A stretch of 64,000 nucleotides of DNA from Legionella_C sp963803545 (GTDB lineage Bacteria; Pseudomonadota; Gammaproteobacteria; Legionellales; Legionellaceae). How positions within the stretch are numbered: the first letter of the stretch is position 1; the number at the start of each line of letters is the position of its first letter. Below the pieces are notes generated by a model. The model was not told the DNA's origin. It did no database searches and was given only the letters and a program-made list of their open reading frames with translations. Shown in pieces: positions 17,853 to 26,400 of the stretch. The DNA lies in contig CAWDMX010000001.1 of the NCBI GenBank assembly GCA_963803545.1, positions 496,001 through 560,000 of the forward strand, written 5' to 3'. A program made the translations under genes and the position numbers.

Positions 17853-18740
17853 TTACCTTAATAAATTGACCAGCACTCGGTGCACTCCCAGTTCCCAAGA
17901 AGGCATACATATAGAAAAATCAGTAACCAGTTTACGTGTATCCAATCGAGAATTATGGGGTCTAGCGGCGGGGGTAGGATAGTCGGAGCTTGGAACGGGG
18001 CTAATAACTATCTCTCGGCGCGACCGCTTTTCAATTCCATTATTTAAAATATAATGGGCAAAATCATACCAAGAAATCGCACCGCTCGGAGCCAAATGGT
18101 ACACTTCTCGAAGATTAGTAATGTTTTTAGTCGCAGCCAGTACCAAGCTTGTAACATCGGCTACCAACTCGGCGCTTATAGGGCTGCCAATCTGGTCATT
18201 AATAACACTCAAGGTTTTCCGTTCGTGCATCAAGCGCAGCATAGTTTTAACAAAATTGTGTCCCTGAAGGCCGTAAACCCAACTAATTCTAAAAATTAAA
18301 AAATTACATCCGGAAGCACGAATAAGCTCTTCGCCCTCAAATTTAGTCTGACCGTAGTAGTTGATAGGGTCAGGAGTATCGCTTTCTGTCCAGGGTGCTG
18401 TGCCGCGCCCATTAAAAACATAGTCGGTGGAGTAGTGCACGAACAGGGCGCCAATAGCGTTGGCTGCTTCGGCTAAAACACCGGGAGCAATAGTATTAAC
18501 AGCCTGAGCTAACGCTCTATCAGCTTCGGCTTTATCCACGGCGGTATAGGCCGCAGCGTTTACAATAACATCAGGCTTTATAAGCGTTACGGTTTTGCGT
18601 AAATTTTCAAAATCAGTAAGACTGCCACACCAATCAGCGTTTCCATGACGATTTAAAGCAATTAGTTCACCTAAGGGGGACAGCGCTCGTTGCAGCTCCC
18701 ATCCCACCTGCCCATCCTTGCCTAGTAGTAAAATTTTCAT
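17853..18740 (-). CDS. rmlD: dTDP-4-dehydrorhamnose reductase RmlD
   Basis: 295 residues. The nucleotide-binding GKDGQVGWELQRAL, the INAAAYTAVDKAE-type segment (here VNAAAYTAVDKAEAD), STDYVFNGRGTAPW and the catalytic YGQTKFEGE identify RmlD. It reduces dTDP-4-keto-L-rhamnose to dTDP-L-rhamnose with NAD(P)H. It follows wzz and precedes the RmlC-FdtA gene, so the rhamnose genes are split by wzz. Confidence 0.93.
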   Translation of the reverse strand: MKILLLGKDGQVGWELQRALSPLGELIALNRHGNADWCGSLTDFENLRKTVTLIKPDVIVNAAAYTAVDKAEADRALAQAVNTIAPGVLAEAANAIGALFVHYSTDYVFNGRGTAPWTESDTPDPINYYGQTKFEGEELIRASGCNFLIFRISWVYGLQGHNFVKTMLRLMHERKTLSVINDQIGSPISAELVADVTSLVLAATKNITNLREVYHLAPSGAISWYDFAHYILNNGIEKRSRREIVISPVPSSDYPTPAARPHNSRLDTRKLVTDFSICMPSWELGVHRVLVNLLR

Positions 18741-18775
18741 AAGCGTACGGTTTTAATTAATAAAAATTTCATTCG

Positions 18776-19783
18776 TTAAGCGACGGCCTTTTGATGCCTA
18801 TAATAATACTGAGCAAATATAATAATAAAACTTATTAATAAGCCAATTAATAAAGAGCTAATAAGTGTTGCGGTGGTTGAAAAGGTGATGCGGGTTGAGG
18901 GAACATGCGACTGCTCCATTAGATACAATACATTGTTGTTAGTCTTTAAATTAAAATTTTTATAGAAGTCGTATTTTGCTTTCAGTAAATTCAATTTAGG
19001 GTAAAACGCATCGTAGTTGGTGCGGTTATTTAAACGCAACAACAACGCTTTCAATGCTTTTGAGCCATGGAAATAAAGGTGACTTGGGTCGGGGTCAAAT
19101 GTTTTCAGGGGGCGAATATTATTTAATGGTTGTTCAATACGCACCAGTTCCGCGACCGCTAGCGCTTCATTTAAAACAACCTCTTGCGCTTTCGATTGAA
19201 GGACAGCAGTTTTTTGTAAAATAATAATTTGATTAAGAAGATGAGCGGCTTTTTGTTGGTGGTATTTTTTTGCATGGCTCACAATCGCAGTTAACGCGTG
19301 TGCATTAACATACTTGATATAATCGCCGACTATTTTGCTGGCATCGGTAGGGTTGGTGCTCGTGTACACAACTTTGAAATTTTCAGTACTTGCAACGGGG
19401 GTAATTTTCAATGATTGTGAGAATTTTGCGAATAATTGGTTCAATTCACGAGGGGGTAACGGCTTGCCATCGCGTTCGTTTCTCGTATAAATTTTAAAAA
19501 ATTTATGCTTTAAATTATTCGATTGAAAAAGATTGATATATATTTTAAAAACACTTTTACCTGTGAATAGTTCCAAATCTGTTTCATTGAGAGTCGCCAC
19601 TTCGCTTGTAAAGGGGGGCATTAAAAGCGCGCTTGACTGGTACAAAGGTTTTGTATAGGTTGCGCTTAAAAAACCGAATAAAAGACAAATACAAGTAATA
19701 CACAATATGAACCACTTTTTTGCCCATAAAACGCCTAAGAGGTCTTCAATTCGCATTTCATCGTTAACATCACCCGGGTTCAT
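18776..19783 (-). CDS. wzz: O-antigen chain-length regulator Wzz
   Basis: 335 residues with two transmembrane segments flanking a periplasmic helical region: TM1 at about 34-52 (WFILCITCICLLFGFLSATY) and TM2 near the C-terminus (about 303-328, ISSLLIGLLISFIIIFAQYY). The start IRIEDL-type motif is present as DEMRIEDLLGVLW. Wzz (PCP1 family) sets the modal O-antigen length by acting on Wzy. Its location between rmlA and rmlD inside the operon is unusual, since wzz often lies at the cluster edge. Confidence 0.85.
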   Translation of the reverse strand: MNPGDVNDEMRIEDLLGVLWAKKWFILCITCICLLFGFLSATYTKPLYQSSALLMPPFTSEVATLNETDLELFTGKSVFKIYINLFQSNNLKHKFFKIYTRNERDGKPLPPRELNQLFAKFSQSLKITPVASTENFKVVYTSTNPTDASKIVGDYIKYVNAHALTAIVSHAKKYHQQKAAHLLNQIIILQKTAVLQSKAQEVVLNEALAVAELVRIEQPLNNIRPLKTFDPDPSHLYFHGSKALKALLLRLNNRTNYDAFYPKLNLLKAKYDFYKNFNLKTNNNVLYLMEQSHVPSTRITFSTTATLISSLLIGLLISFIIIFAQYYYRHQKAVA

Positions 19784-19850
19784 CTATTTATACTCCTAAA
19801 TAAAATGCGCAGTACGCAGCACGGTTTACATAATTATTTTTGTGAGCAGA

Positions 19851-20735
19851 TTATACGATACTATCCGCATTAACCAGCTGCATTAAATATTGGCCATAAG
19901 CCGTCTTTTCCAAGCGATGAGCCTGACGGAGCAAGTCCTCGGTTGATATCCAATTGGCGTGGTAAGCAATTTCTTCCAGACAGGCTATTTTCATACCCTG
20001 GCGGTGTTCGATGGTGTGAACAAATTGACTTGCTTCCACCAACGAGCTGTGAGTGCCCGTATCAAGCCAGGCAAATCCTCTCCCCAAAAGCTCCACATGT
20101 AAATTCTTTTGTTTAAGATAACGCTCATTAACGTCGGTTATTTCAAGCTCTCCTCGCGCAGAGGGCTTAATTTGCTTGGCAATGTCAACAACACTATTAT
20201 CGTAAAAATACAAACCAGTAACGGCGTAATGCGATTTTGGTTTGGCGGGTTTTTCTTCTATAGAGATAGCTTGTTTGTTCGCGTCAAATTCCACTATACC
20301 AAAACGCTCGGGATCGGAGACGTAGTAACAAAAAATAGTCGCCCCGTCCTTGCGCTGCGTTGCAACCTGTAAATTATGCGAAAAATTTTGACCATAAAAA
20401 ATATTGTCACCTAAAATTAAGCAACTGTCTTTACCATTTATAAATTCTTCGCCAATAATAAAAGCCTGCGCTAAACCATCCGGACTAGGCTGCTTTGCGT
20501 AAGAAAAGTCAACACCAAATTGCGAACCATCGCCTAATAGCTTTTCGTAGTTAGGCAAGTCTTCAGGAGTAGATATAATGAGAATTTCTCGAATTCCGGC
20601 AAGCATTAATACAGACAGCGAATAATAAATCATGGGCTTATCGTATATAGGGAGTAGTTGTTTTGAAACGCCAAGAGTCAAGGGGTGCAAGCGCGTTCCC
20701 GATCCCCCGGCTAATACAATACCTTTTCTGTTCAT
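19851..20735 (-). CDS. rmlA: Glucose-1-phosphate thymidylyltransferase RmlA
   Basis: 294 residues, standard length. The nucleotidyltransferase signature GGSGTRLHPLTLGVSKQLLP is at the N-terminus, followed by ILGDNIFYGQ and EEKPAKPKSHYAVTGLYFYD. It makes dTDP-glucose from dTTP and glucose-1-phosphate, the first step for both rhamnose and the 3-amino sugar. Its stop region is 67 bases from wzz. The start abuts rmlB, which ends at the same base, so the two are cotranslated. Confidence 0.95.
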   Translation of the reverse strand: MNRKGIVLAGGSGTRLHPLTLGVSKQLLPIYDKPMIYYSLSVLMLAGIREILIISTPEDLPNYEKLLGDGSQFGVDFSYAKQPSPDGLAQAFIIGEEFINGKDSCLILGDNIFYGQNFSHNLQVATQRKDGATIFCYYVSDPERFGIVEFDANKQAISIEEKPAKPKSHYAVTGLYFYDNSVVDIAKQIKPSARGELEITDVNERYLKQKNLHVELLGRGFAWLDTGTHSSLVEASQFVHTIEHRQGMKIACLEEIAYHANWISTEDLLRQAHRLEKTAYGQYLMQLVNADSIV

Positions 20736-21778
20736 TAAGCCTCATTCTCGTTTAAATTTTGACCACATGACTGTATCCAGTCACGATTAGTTGTATACCA
20801 TTCAACGGTTTTTTGGATGCCGCTTTCAAAACTTTCGGTAGGTTTCCAACCCAACGTAGTTAAAATTTTAGTTGCATCTATCGCGTAGCGTCTATCGTGT
20901 CCGGCTCGATCGTGGACGTGGGTAATATTTTCTCGATACGACTTGTTGTCTTGACGAGGTACTATCGCATCAAGGTGGGTACAAATAGTGTTAACCACCT
21001 CAATATTAGGTTTTTCATTCCAACCACCAATATTATAAATTTCGCCTATCGCTCCTGCTTCTAAAACAGTGCGTAGTGCGGAGCAATGATCGCCCACATA
21101 AAGCCAATCACGGATTTGTAATCCGTCGCCATAAATAGGGATTTTCGTTCCGGCTAAAGCATTGACAATGCAACAGGGGATAAGTTTCTCAGGGTATTGA
21201 TACGGACCGTAATTGTTAGAGCAATTCGTGGTTACCACCGGTAAGCCGTAAGTGTGATGATAGGCACGTACAAGATGGTCCGATGCCGCTTTGCTCGCAG
21301 AATAGGGACTGTTAGGTTCGTAGCGATTTTTTTCAGTAAACGCAGATTCATCACGCTGCAACGATCCATACACTTCATCAGTTGAAACGTGTAAAAAACG
21401 AAATTTTTCTTGCTGATTTTTTTTTAACGAACGCCAGTAATTTAAAGAAGCCTGTAACAAACGAAACGTGCCGACAATATTGGTTTGGATAAAATCTTCG
21501 GGTCCAGAAATTGAGCGATCTACATGGCTTTCCGCGGCAAAATTAATAACCGCACGAATTTGATAACGGGCTAAAAGAAGCTCTATGGCCGACAGATGGC
21601 CGATATCCTCTTGAATAAAAACATAGCGCGGGTCATCTTTTAATAAAGATAAGGTGTGTGGATTGCCGGCGTATGTTAACTTATCGACATTGATAACCGT
21701 TTCATTATTTCTGCTAAGCCAATCGAGAATAAAATTGCTTCCAATAAAACCGGCGCCACCGGTTACTAATATAGCCAT
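20735..21778 (-). CDS. rmlB: dTDP-glucose 4,6-dehydratase RmlB
   Basis: 347 residues. GGAGFIGSNFILDW binds NAD; NFAAESHVDRSI, STDEVYGSL and the catalytic YSASKAASDHLVRAY are all intact. It converts dTDP-glucose to dTDP-4-keto-6-deoxyglucose, the branch point used by RmlC, and by FdtA, in the fused protein downstream. It lies 47 bases after pgi in the same direction. Confidence 0.96.
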   Translation of the reverse strand: MAILVTGGAGFIGSNFILDWLSRNNETVINVDKLTYAGNPHTLSLLKDDPRYVFIQEDIGHLSAIELLLARYQIRAVINFAAESHVDRSISGPEDFIQTNIVGTFRLLQASLNYWRSLKKNQQEKFRFLHVSTDEVYGSLQRDESAFTEKNRYEPNSPYSASKAASDHLVRAYHHTYGLPVVTTNCSNNYGPYQYPEKLIPCCIVNALAGTKIPIYGDGLQIRDWLYVGDHCSALRTVLEAGAIGEIYNIGGWNEKPNIEVVNTICTHLDAIVPRQDNKSYRENITHVHDRAGHDRRYAIDATKILTTLGWKPTESFESGIQKTVEWYTTNRDWIQSCGQNLNENEA

Positions 21779-21825
21779 TGAGTTACCTAAATAAATTAAA
21801 TTTCATCATGTTTTTGTTGCGAGCA

Positions 21826-23274
21826 TTACGCAGGCATAGAATACTTTTGCTCTAAAATTTTAGAGCTTTCAACACCCGGCTGGTCAAATGCGTTAATGTT
21901 CCAAATAACACTTTGGATATAAATTTTATGCTCATAGAGGGCAATGAGCGCACCTATGCTTTTAGCCGTACTATCGCACAGCTTTATATGATTGATTGCG
22001 GTGTTGCTTGTCATTGGAGCATTGCTATCCGCGCGTGCAAAACCATTTGATAAAACCTCTTTTTGCGCTCGACACAGGTTGCTGCCGGGAATCTCTTGAT
22101 TTGTATTGACACTAATTAAATCCGCCGCAATGCGGTGAGTACCCTGGCATAACAGTTGATAGTAGCTGTGTTGCGCTTGGTTGCCTGAACCACCCCATAC
22201 AATTGGCCCGGTTGCATAGTTAACATTAGAGCCTTGCCTATCTACTGATTTACCGTTGCTTTCCATATCCAACTGCTGAACGTACTCACTAAAATAATTT
22301 AAGGAGTATCCATAGGTGAGAACTAGCAATTGATGGATTTTTAAAAAATTATTATTCCAAATACCTAATAAAGCTAAATGAATAGGTAAGTTTTGACTGC
22401 TGTGTGTTCGTCGGAAATGCTCATCCATAGTGCACGCACCCTGCAGCATTTGAATGAAATTTTCATAACCTATGGCAATGCAGGTAATCAAATTAACTGC
22501 GGAGCACAGCGAATAACGGCCACCTACCCACTCCCAAATGGGTAGGACGCGGGTAATACCAAACTCATAAGCCCTATCGGGATAAGCCGTTATGGCGATG
22601 CATTGGTTGCGAGTTGCCTCGGGGTGACCCAGCCAGGCAAGTGCGTTTTTCAAGTTAAATAAGGTTTCAACCGTTGTAAACGATTTAGAGGCTACGATAA
22701 ATAGGGTTGTTTCCGGGTTAAGAGTTTTAGTGGTTTGAGAAAAATCAAGGGGGTCAATATCGGAAACAAAGTGATAACGCAGCGCATCACAAGCGTATTG
22801 GGCAAGTGCATGCAGACAAAATTTTGGTCCAAGTTGGGAGCCGCCAATTCCTAGATTCACTATATCGGTTATCTTTTTATTAGTATAACCACGCCATTTC
22901 CCCTCGCGGATTTGCTCAGAGATGGATCGCATCTCATGCAAGGTTTCGATAATGGGCGGAATAATATTTTTGCCTTTCACTATCAAGGAGGCGGCGGCGG
23001 GCATGCGTAACGCAGTATGAAGCGCGGGCTTTTTTTCGCTGACATTGACCAACTCACCAGAAAAAAGAGCATTAATGGTATTTTCTAACTGGCATTGGTG
23101 CGCAAGTTGCAAGAGACAACGGTAGGTTTTTTCATCCAAACGCTGGGATGTAAAATCCAAAGTAATATTTGCGGCGGTTAAAGGAGGGAAGTCGTGTATT
23201 GGTTTTTGAAAAGAAAAAGTGGAGGCCTGTTGTTCTAGTGCCTTCCAAGATTCTGTTTGCGTCAAAGATACCAT
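21826..23274 (-). CDS. pgi: Glucose-6-phosphate isomerase
   Basis: 482 residues, shorter than E. coli Pgi (549). Key blocks are present: IVNLGIGGSQLGP, FIVASKSFTTVET, the AITAY segment, WVGGRYSLCSAVNL, and the C-terminal catalytic SNGFARADSN-like and QPGVESSK blocks. It interconverts glucose-6-P and fructose-6-P, feeding glucose-1-P to RmlA. Its position as the first gene of the O-antigen operon links central metabolism with sugar-nucleotide supply. A TTGACA/TATACT promoter is seen upstream. Confidence 0.93.
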   Translation of the reverse strand: MVSLTQTESWKALEQQASTFSFQKPIHDFPPLTAANITLDFTSQRLDEKTYRCLLQLAHQCQLENTINALFSGELVNVSEKKPALHTALRMPAAASLIVKGKNIIPPIIETLHEMRSISEQIREGKWRGYTNKKITDIVNLGIGGSQLGPKFCLHALAQYACDALRYHFVSDIDPLDFSQTTKTLNPETTLFIVASKSFTTVETLFNLKNALAWLGHPEATRNQCIAITAYPDRAYEFGITRVLPIWEWVGGRYSLCSAVNLITCIAIGYENFIQMLQGACTMDEHFRRTHSSQNLPIHLALLGIWNNNFLKIHQLLVLTYGYSLNYFSEYVQQLDMESNGKSVDRQGSNVNYATGPIVWGGSGNQAQHSYYQLLCQGTHRIAADLISVNTNQEIPGSNLCRAQKEVLSNGFARADSNAPMTSNTAINHIKLCDSTAKSIGALIALYEHKIYIQSVIWNINAFDQPGVESSKILEQKYSMPA

Positions 23275-23353
23275 TCTTCACTCTTCCGATTTAAGTGCGA
23301 CTGCTATAAGTCTAAAATTATCATTATTGTGTAAGATAGCGTGAAAACGGGAT

Positions 23354-23380
23354 AGTATACATTGAGTCAGAGGATGTCAA
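23354..23380 (-). promoter_or_regulatory. Candidate sigma-70 promoter for the pgi/O-antigen operon
   Basis: On the minus strand TTGACA (23380-23375) is followed by 15 bases and TATACT (23359-23354), about 80 bases before the pgi start. The spacing is short, so strength is uncertain. No other good match lies between pgi and the atp promoter. Confidence 0.5.
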
Positions 23381-23660
23381 TTAAATCACGAGCTCTAGCC
23401 TGAAGCTTCGGACAGCTTTTTGTAGAAATAAACAGACTGATTTTTTAGAGGAAAAAGGCGCGAAAACAGTGAAAAATTATATTGATGAAAATATATGCAA
23501 CAAATCATTAAAAGCTTAGTATCCGTAGCTGCTGTATACGCTGAGAAAGTTTCCGTGTGAAAGATGATTAAAATTTAAGTGTTCAAATTCATTCTAAAAT
23601 ACACTTGACTAGTCTCGTGGATGCATTTTAAGTTGGGCACCATAAGTTGCTCGCTAAGTG

Positions 23661-23689
23661 TTGCCTAATAGGTCAGAGTATCTTATAAT
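23661..23689 (+). promoter_or_regulatory. Strong sigma-70 promoter of the atp operon
   Basis: TTGCCT (23661-23666), a 17-base spacer and a consensus TATAAT (23684-23689), about 78 bases upstream of atpI. The best promoter match in the window; fits constitutive ATP synthase expression. The rest of the 490-base divergent intergenic region 23275-23766 holds no gene that I can support. Confidence 0.75.
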
Positions 23690-23766
23690 ACGCGCCTCTA
23701 ATCGTAGCGAGCTTATAAAGCATAGTAATGCCTAAAACCTATGCTAACTAAAATAGCGATAATTTG

Positions 23767-24147
23767 ATGTTAAACAAACCACGCTCTGCGGGCATAAATA
23801 GATTAATTAAAATACAATTTTTGTTAATTGTGGTAATTGCTGTTGTTACGAAGCTCACGTTAAATAATGAACAAGCTGTTTCAGCATTGTTAGGAGGATT
23901 AGTAGCGTATCTACCAATTCTTCTGTTTACTAAAAAAATGTTTGCTGTTTATGGCGCGCGAGCGGCTCGGCAAATTGTTAAAAACTTTTACACGGGCGAG
24001 TTTCTAAAAATTACTAGTTCTGCTTTGTTGTTTACAGTGGTATTTATTATGTACCCGATTAAACCACTTGCTTTTTTTTTAACCTATATCGCTGTAGTGC
24101 TGTCCCATTGGATGGCGCCAGTGATTATTGATAGTCCACAAAAATAG
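23767..24147 (+). CDS. atpI: ATP synthase protein I
   Basis: 126 residues from ATG 23767; a TTG three bases earlier is also in frame. Four hydrophobic segments in the AtpI pattern (IQFLLIVVIAVVTKL, VSALLGGLVAYLPILLF, ITSSALLFTVVFIMY, FFLTYIAVVLSHW). AtpI helps c-ring assembly and is not part of the finished enzyme. First gene of the operon, 17 bases before atpB. Confidence 0.85.
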   Translation: MLNKPRSAGINRLIKIQFLLIVVIAVVTKLTLNNEQAVSALLGGLVAYLPILLFTKKMFAVYGARAARQIVKNFYTGEFLKITSSALLFTVVFIMYPIKPLAFFLTYIAVVLSHWMAPVIIDSPQK

Positions 24148-24164
24148 GCCGGAATATAACTGAA

Positions 24165-24992
24165 ATGATATCAAGTACTGAATACATAAAACATCATTTA
24201 ACCTATCTAACCTTTAATCTGCAAACCATGCAGTTTGGGCCAGGGGGCTTTTGGACCATTAACGTTGATACGGTTTTTTTCTCCGTAACTTTAGGCGTTT
24301 TAGCGTTAGCAATAATGTATTTTGGCGCTAAAAAAGTGACCTCGGGTGTTCCGGGTAAATTGCAAAACTTTGCCGAGCAAATGCTGGTTTTTGCCGATAC
24401 GCAAGTAAAAGATTGTTTTCATGGTAAAAACAACGTGATTGGTCCTTTAGCTTTAACGATTTTCTTGTGGGTATTTTTGATGAATTTCATGGATATTCTA
24501 CCGGTGGATATCATTCCTGTTGTTGCAAAAAAGTTGGGCTTTCACTATGTAAAAGTAGTGCCGACTAATGATTTGAACCTTACTTTTGGTTTGTCGCTGT
24601 CGGTATTTTTACTGATACTTATTTACAGCATCAAAATTAAAGGGATTAAAGGATTTACTAAAGAACTCACTCTGCAGCCTTTTAACCACCCAATTTTCAT
24701 ACCGTTCAATTTTCTGTTAGAAATTGTAGGTTTGGTTGCTAAGCCTATTTCTTTAGCGCTTCGACTGTTTGGTAATTTATACGCGGGTGAGTTAATTTTT
24801 ATTCTTATCGCGTTGTTAACACTTAATGCAACGTCTTCTACCTCGGTTACAAGTTCTGTAAGTTTGGGAGTTGCACAATTTATTTTGTCACTTGGTTGGT
24901 CCATATTTCATATATTAGTGATCACCTTACAAGCCTTTATCTTTATGGTTCTAACTATTGTTTATTTAAGTTTAGCTCATGAAGATCACTAG
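24165..24992 (+). CDS. atpB: F1Fo ATP synthase subunit a
   Basis: 275 residues with five to six transmembrane helices. The essential arginine lies in LVAKPISLALRLFGNLYAGE, where SLALRLFGN contains the proton-channel Arg (Arg210 in E. coli). NFMDILPVD and the C-terminal LQAFIFMVLTIVYLSLAHE complete the proton half-channels. Inner-membrane stator subunit that passes protons to the c-ring. Confidence 0.96.
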   Translation: MISSTEYIKHHLTYLTFNLQTMQFGPGGFWTINVDTVFFSVTLGVLALAIMYFGAKKVTSGVPGKLQNFAEQMLVFADTQVKDCFHGKNNVIGPLALTIFLWVFLMNFMDILPVDIIPVVAKKLGFHYVKVVPTNDLNLTFGLSLSVFLLILIYSIKIKGIKGFTKELTLQPFNHPIFIPFNFLLEIVGLVAKPISLALRLFGNLYAGELIFILIALLTLNATSSTSVTSSVSLGVAQFILSLGWSIFHILVITLQAFIFMVLTIVYLSLAHEDH

Positions 24993-25030
24993 TTTTTTTA
25001 AGTTAATCATCGTCCATTAAGGGGATATAT

Positions 25031-25315
25031 ATGCAAGCTGCAAATTTAATTAATCTAATCGCGCAAATACAAAGCATGACGGTAATTGCGGTAGCTTTAC
25101 TGATTGGTTTAGGTGCTTTAGGTACGGCAATTGGGTTTGGTTTATTAGGCGGTAAATTTCTCGAAGGCGCGGCACGCCAGCCAGAAATGGTTCCTATGTT
25201 ACAGGTTAAAATGTTTATCGTAGCGGGTCTTTTAGATGCGGTAACGATGATTGGTGTTGGTATAGCATTATTCTTTACCTTTGCTAATCCCTTTTTAAGT
25301 AATCTTGGTTCTTGA
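25031..25315 (+). CDS. atpE: F1Fo ATP synthase subunit c
   Basis: 94 residues forming a two-helix hairpin. The conserved polar loop is in FLEGAARQPEM (R-Q-P). The proton-carrying acidic residue is the Asp of AGLLDAVTMIGVGIALFFTF, matching Asp61 of E. coli. Slightly longer at the N-terminus than E. coli AtpE (79). DA-type residues and no sodium-site pattern suggest a proton-coupled ring. Confidence 0.96.
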   Translation: MQAANLINLIAQIQSMTVIAVALLIGLGALGTAIGFGLLGGKFLEGAARQPEMVPMLQVKMFIVAGLLDAVTMIGVGIALFFTFANPFLSNLGS

Positions 25316-25367
25316 TAACAACCTATAGAGGGCGCCATGCGCCCTGTAATGTTACAGGAGAATATCA

Positions 25368-25838
25368 GTGGATATTAACGTTACCTTAATTATTCAAATG
25401 ATGGTTTTTGCGGTATTTGTGTGGTTCACCATGAAGTTTGTGTGGCCGCCACTTGCAAAAGCTTTAGAAGACCGTCAAGCAAAAATTGCCGATGGTTTGG
25501 CTGCAGCAGAGCGTGGACGTCGTGAGTTGGAGTTAGCGCAGCACCGTATTAGTGATGAGTTAAAAAAAGCTAAAGACGAAGCGGCTAAGATTATTGATAA
25601 AGCGATTAAACGTGCGAATCTTTTTATTGACGAAGCGAAAGAGGCCGCGAAGCTTGAAAGCCAGAAACAAGCCAAAATAGCACAAGAGCAATTGCAACAA
25701 GAAATTAATCAAGCACGTGAAACGCTGCGTCACGATGTTGCAACACTTGCCATGAGCGGCGCTCGAGCTATTTTAAAGCGTGAAATTAATGAAAAGGTAA
25801 ACAGCACTTTGCTGGATGACCTGATTGAAGAGATTTAA
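25368..25838 (+). CDS. atpF: F1Fo ATP synthase subunit b
   Basis: 156 residues, exactly the E. coli length. It uses a GTG start (25368) with the strong site ACAGGAG seven bases upstream. One N-terminal membrane helix (LIIQMMVFAVFVWFTMKFVW) precedes a long charged coiled coil (about 30-140) that forms the peripheral stalk linking a to delta and alpha. Confidence 0.95.
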   Translation: MDINVTLIIQMMVFAVFVWFTMKFVWPPLAKALEDRQAKIADGLAAAERGRRELELAQHRISDELKKAKDEAAKIIDKAIKRANLFIDEAKEAAKLESQKQAKIAQEQLQQEINQARETLRHDVATLAMSGARAILKREINEKVNSTLLDDLIEEI

Positions 25839-25840
25839 TT

Positions 25841-26383
25841 ATGTCCGATAGCGCCACCATTGCTAAACCGTACGCAAAAGCAATTTTCAAGTACGCCCGT
25901 GATAATCAGCAGTTGCCTTTGTGGTCAACTTTTCTTGAGCAGCTCGCCTTATTTGTAAACGCTTCAGAAACCCAGAGCTTTATTAGTAATCCTGCAACGC
26001 GTGCTGAGCAGCACAGCAAATTATTAATGGACGTAATGAGCGATAAAGCGCAACAAAATTCGCATCTTAAAAATGTGGTTGATATTTTAGCTACCGGCAA
26101 ACGCTTGCTTGTGCTGCCTGCAATTTATAAAACATTTGAGAGCTTACGCGCCGAGCAAGAAAAAACATTAACGGTACATGTTACAAGTTTTGCTCCCTTA
26201 AGCGAATTGCAACAGCAAGCTTTAAAAAAAGCATTAAGCGCTCGTTGTCAACGCGACGTTACCATTTCGATAACGGTTGATACCAGTATTATGGGCGGCG
26301 CCATAATTCAAGCCGGTGATCTTGTGATTGATGGCTCGATTACAGGTAAATTAAATAAATTACAAAGCAGTTTAGCCGCTTAA
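25841..26383 (+). CDS. atpH: F1Fo ATP synthase subunit delta
   Basis: 180 residues. The start ATIAKPYAKAIFKYARD and the C-terminal MGGAIIQAGDLVIDGSITGK motif are diagnostic. Delta sits on top of F1 and joins it to the b dimer. Only two bases separate it from atpF, so translation is coupled. Confidence 0.95.
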   Translation: MSDSATIAKPYAKAIFKYARDNQQLPLWSTFLEQLALFVNASETQSFISNPATRAEQHSKLLMDVMSDKAQQNSHLKNVVDILATGKRLLVLPAIYKTFESLRAEQEKTLTVHVTSFAPLSELQQQALKKALSARCQRDVTISITVDTSIMGGAIIQAGDLVIDGSITGKLNKLQSSLAA

Positions 26384-26400
26384 ATAAAGAGGATAGATTT

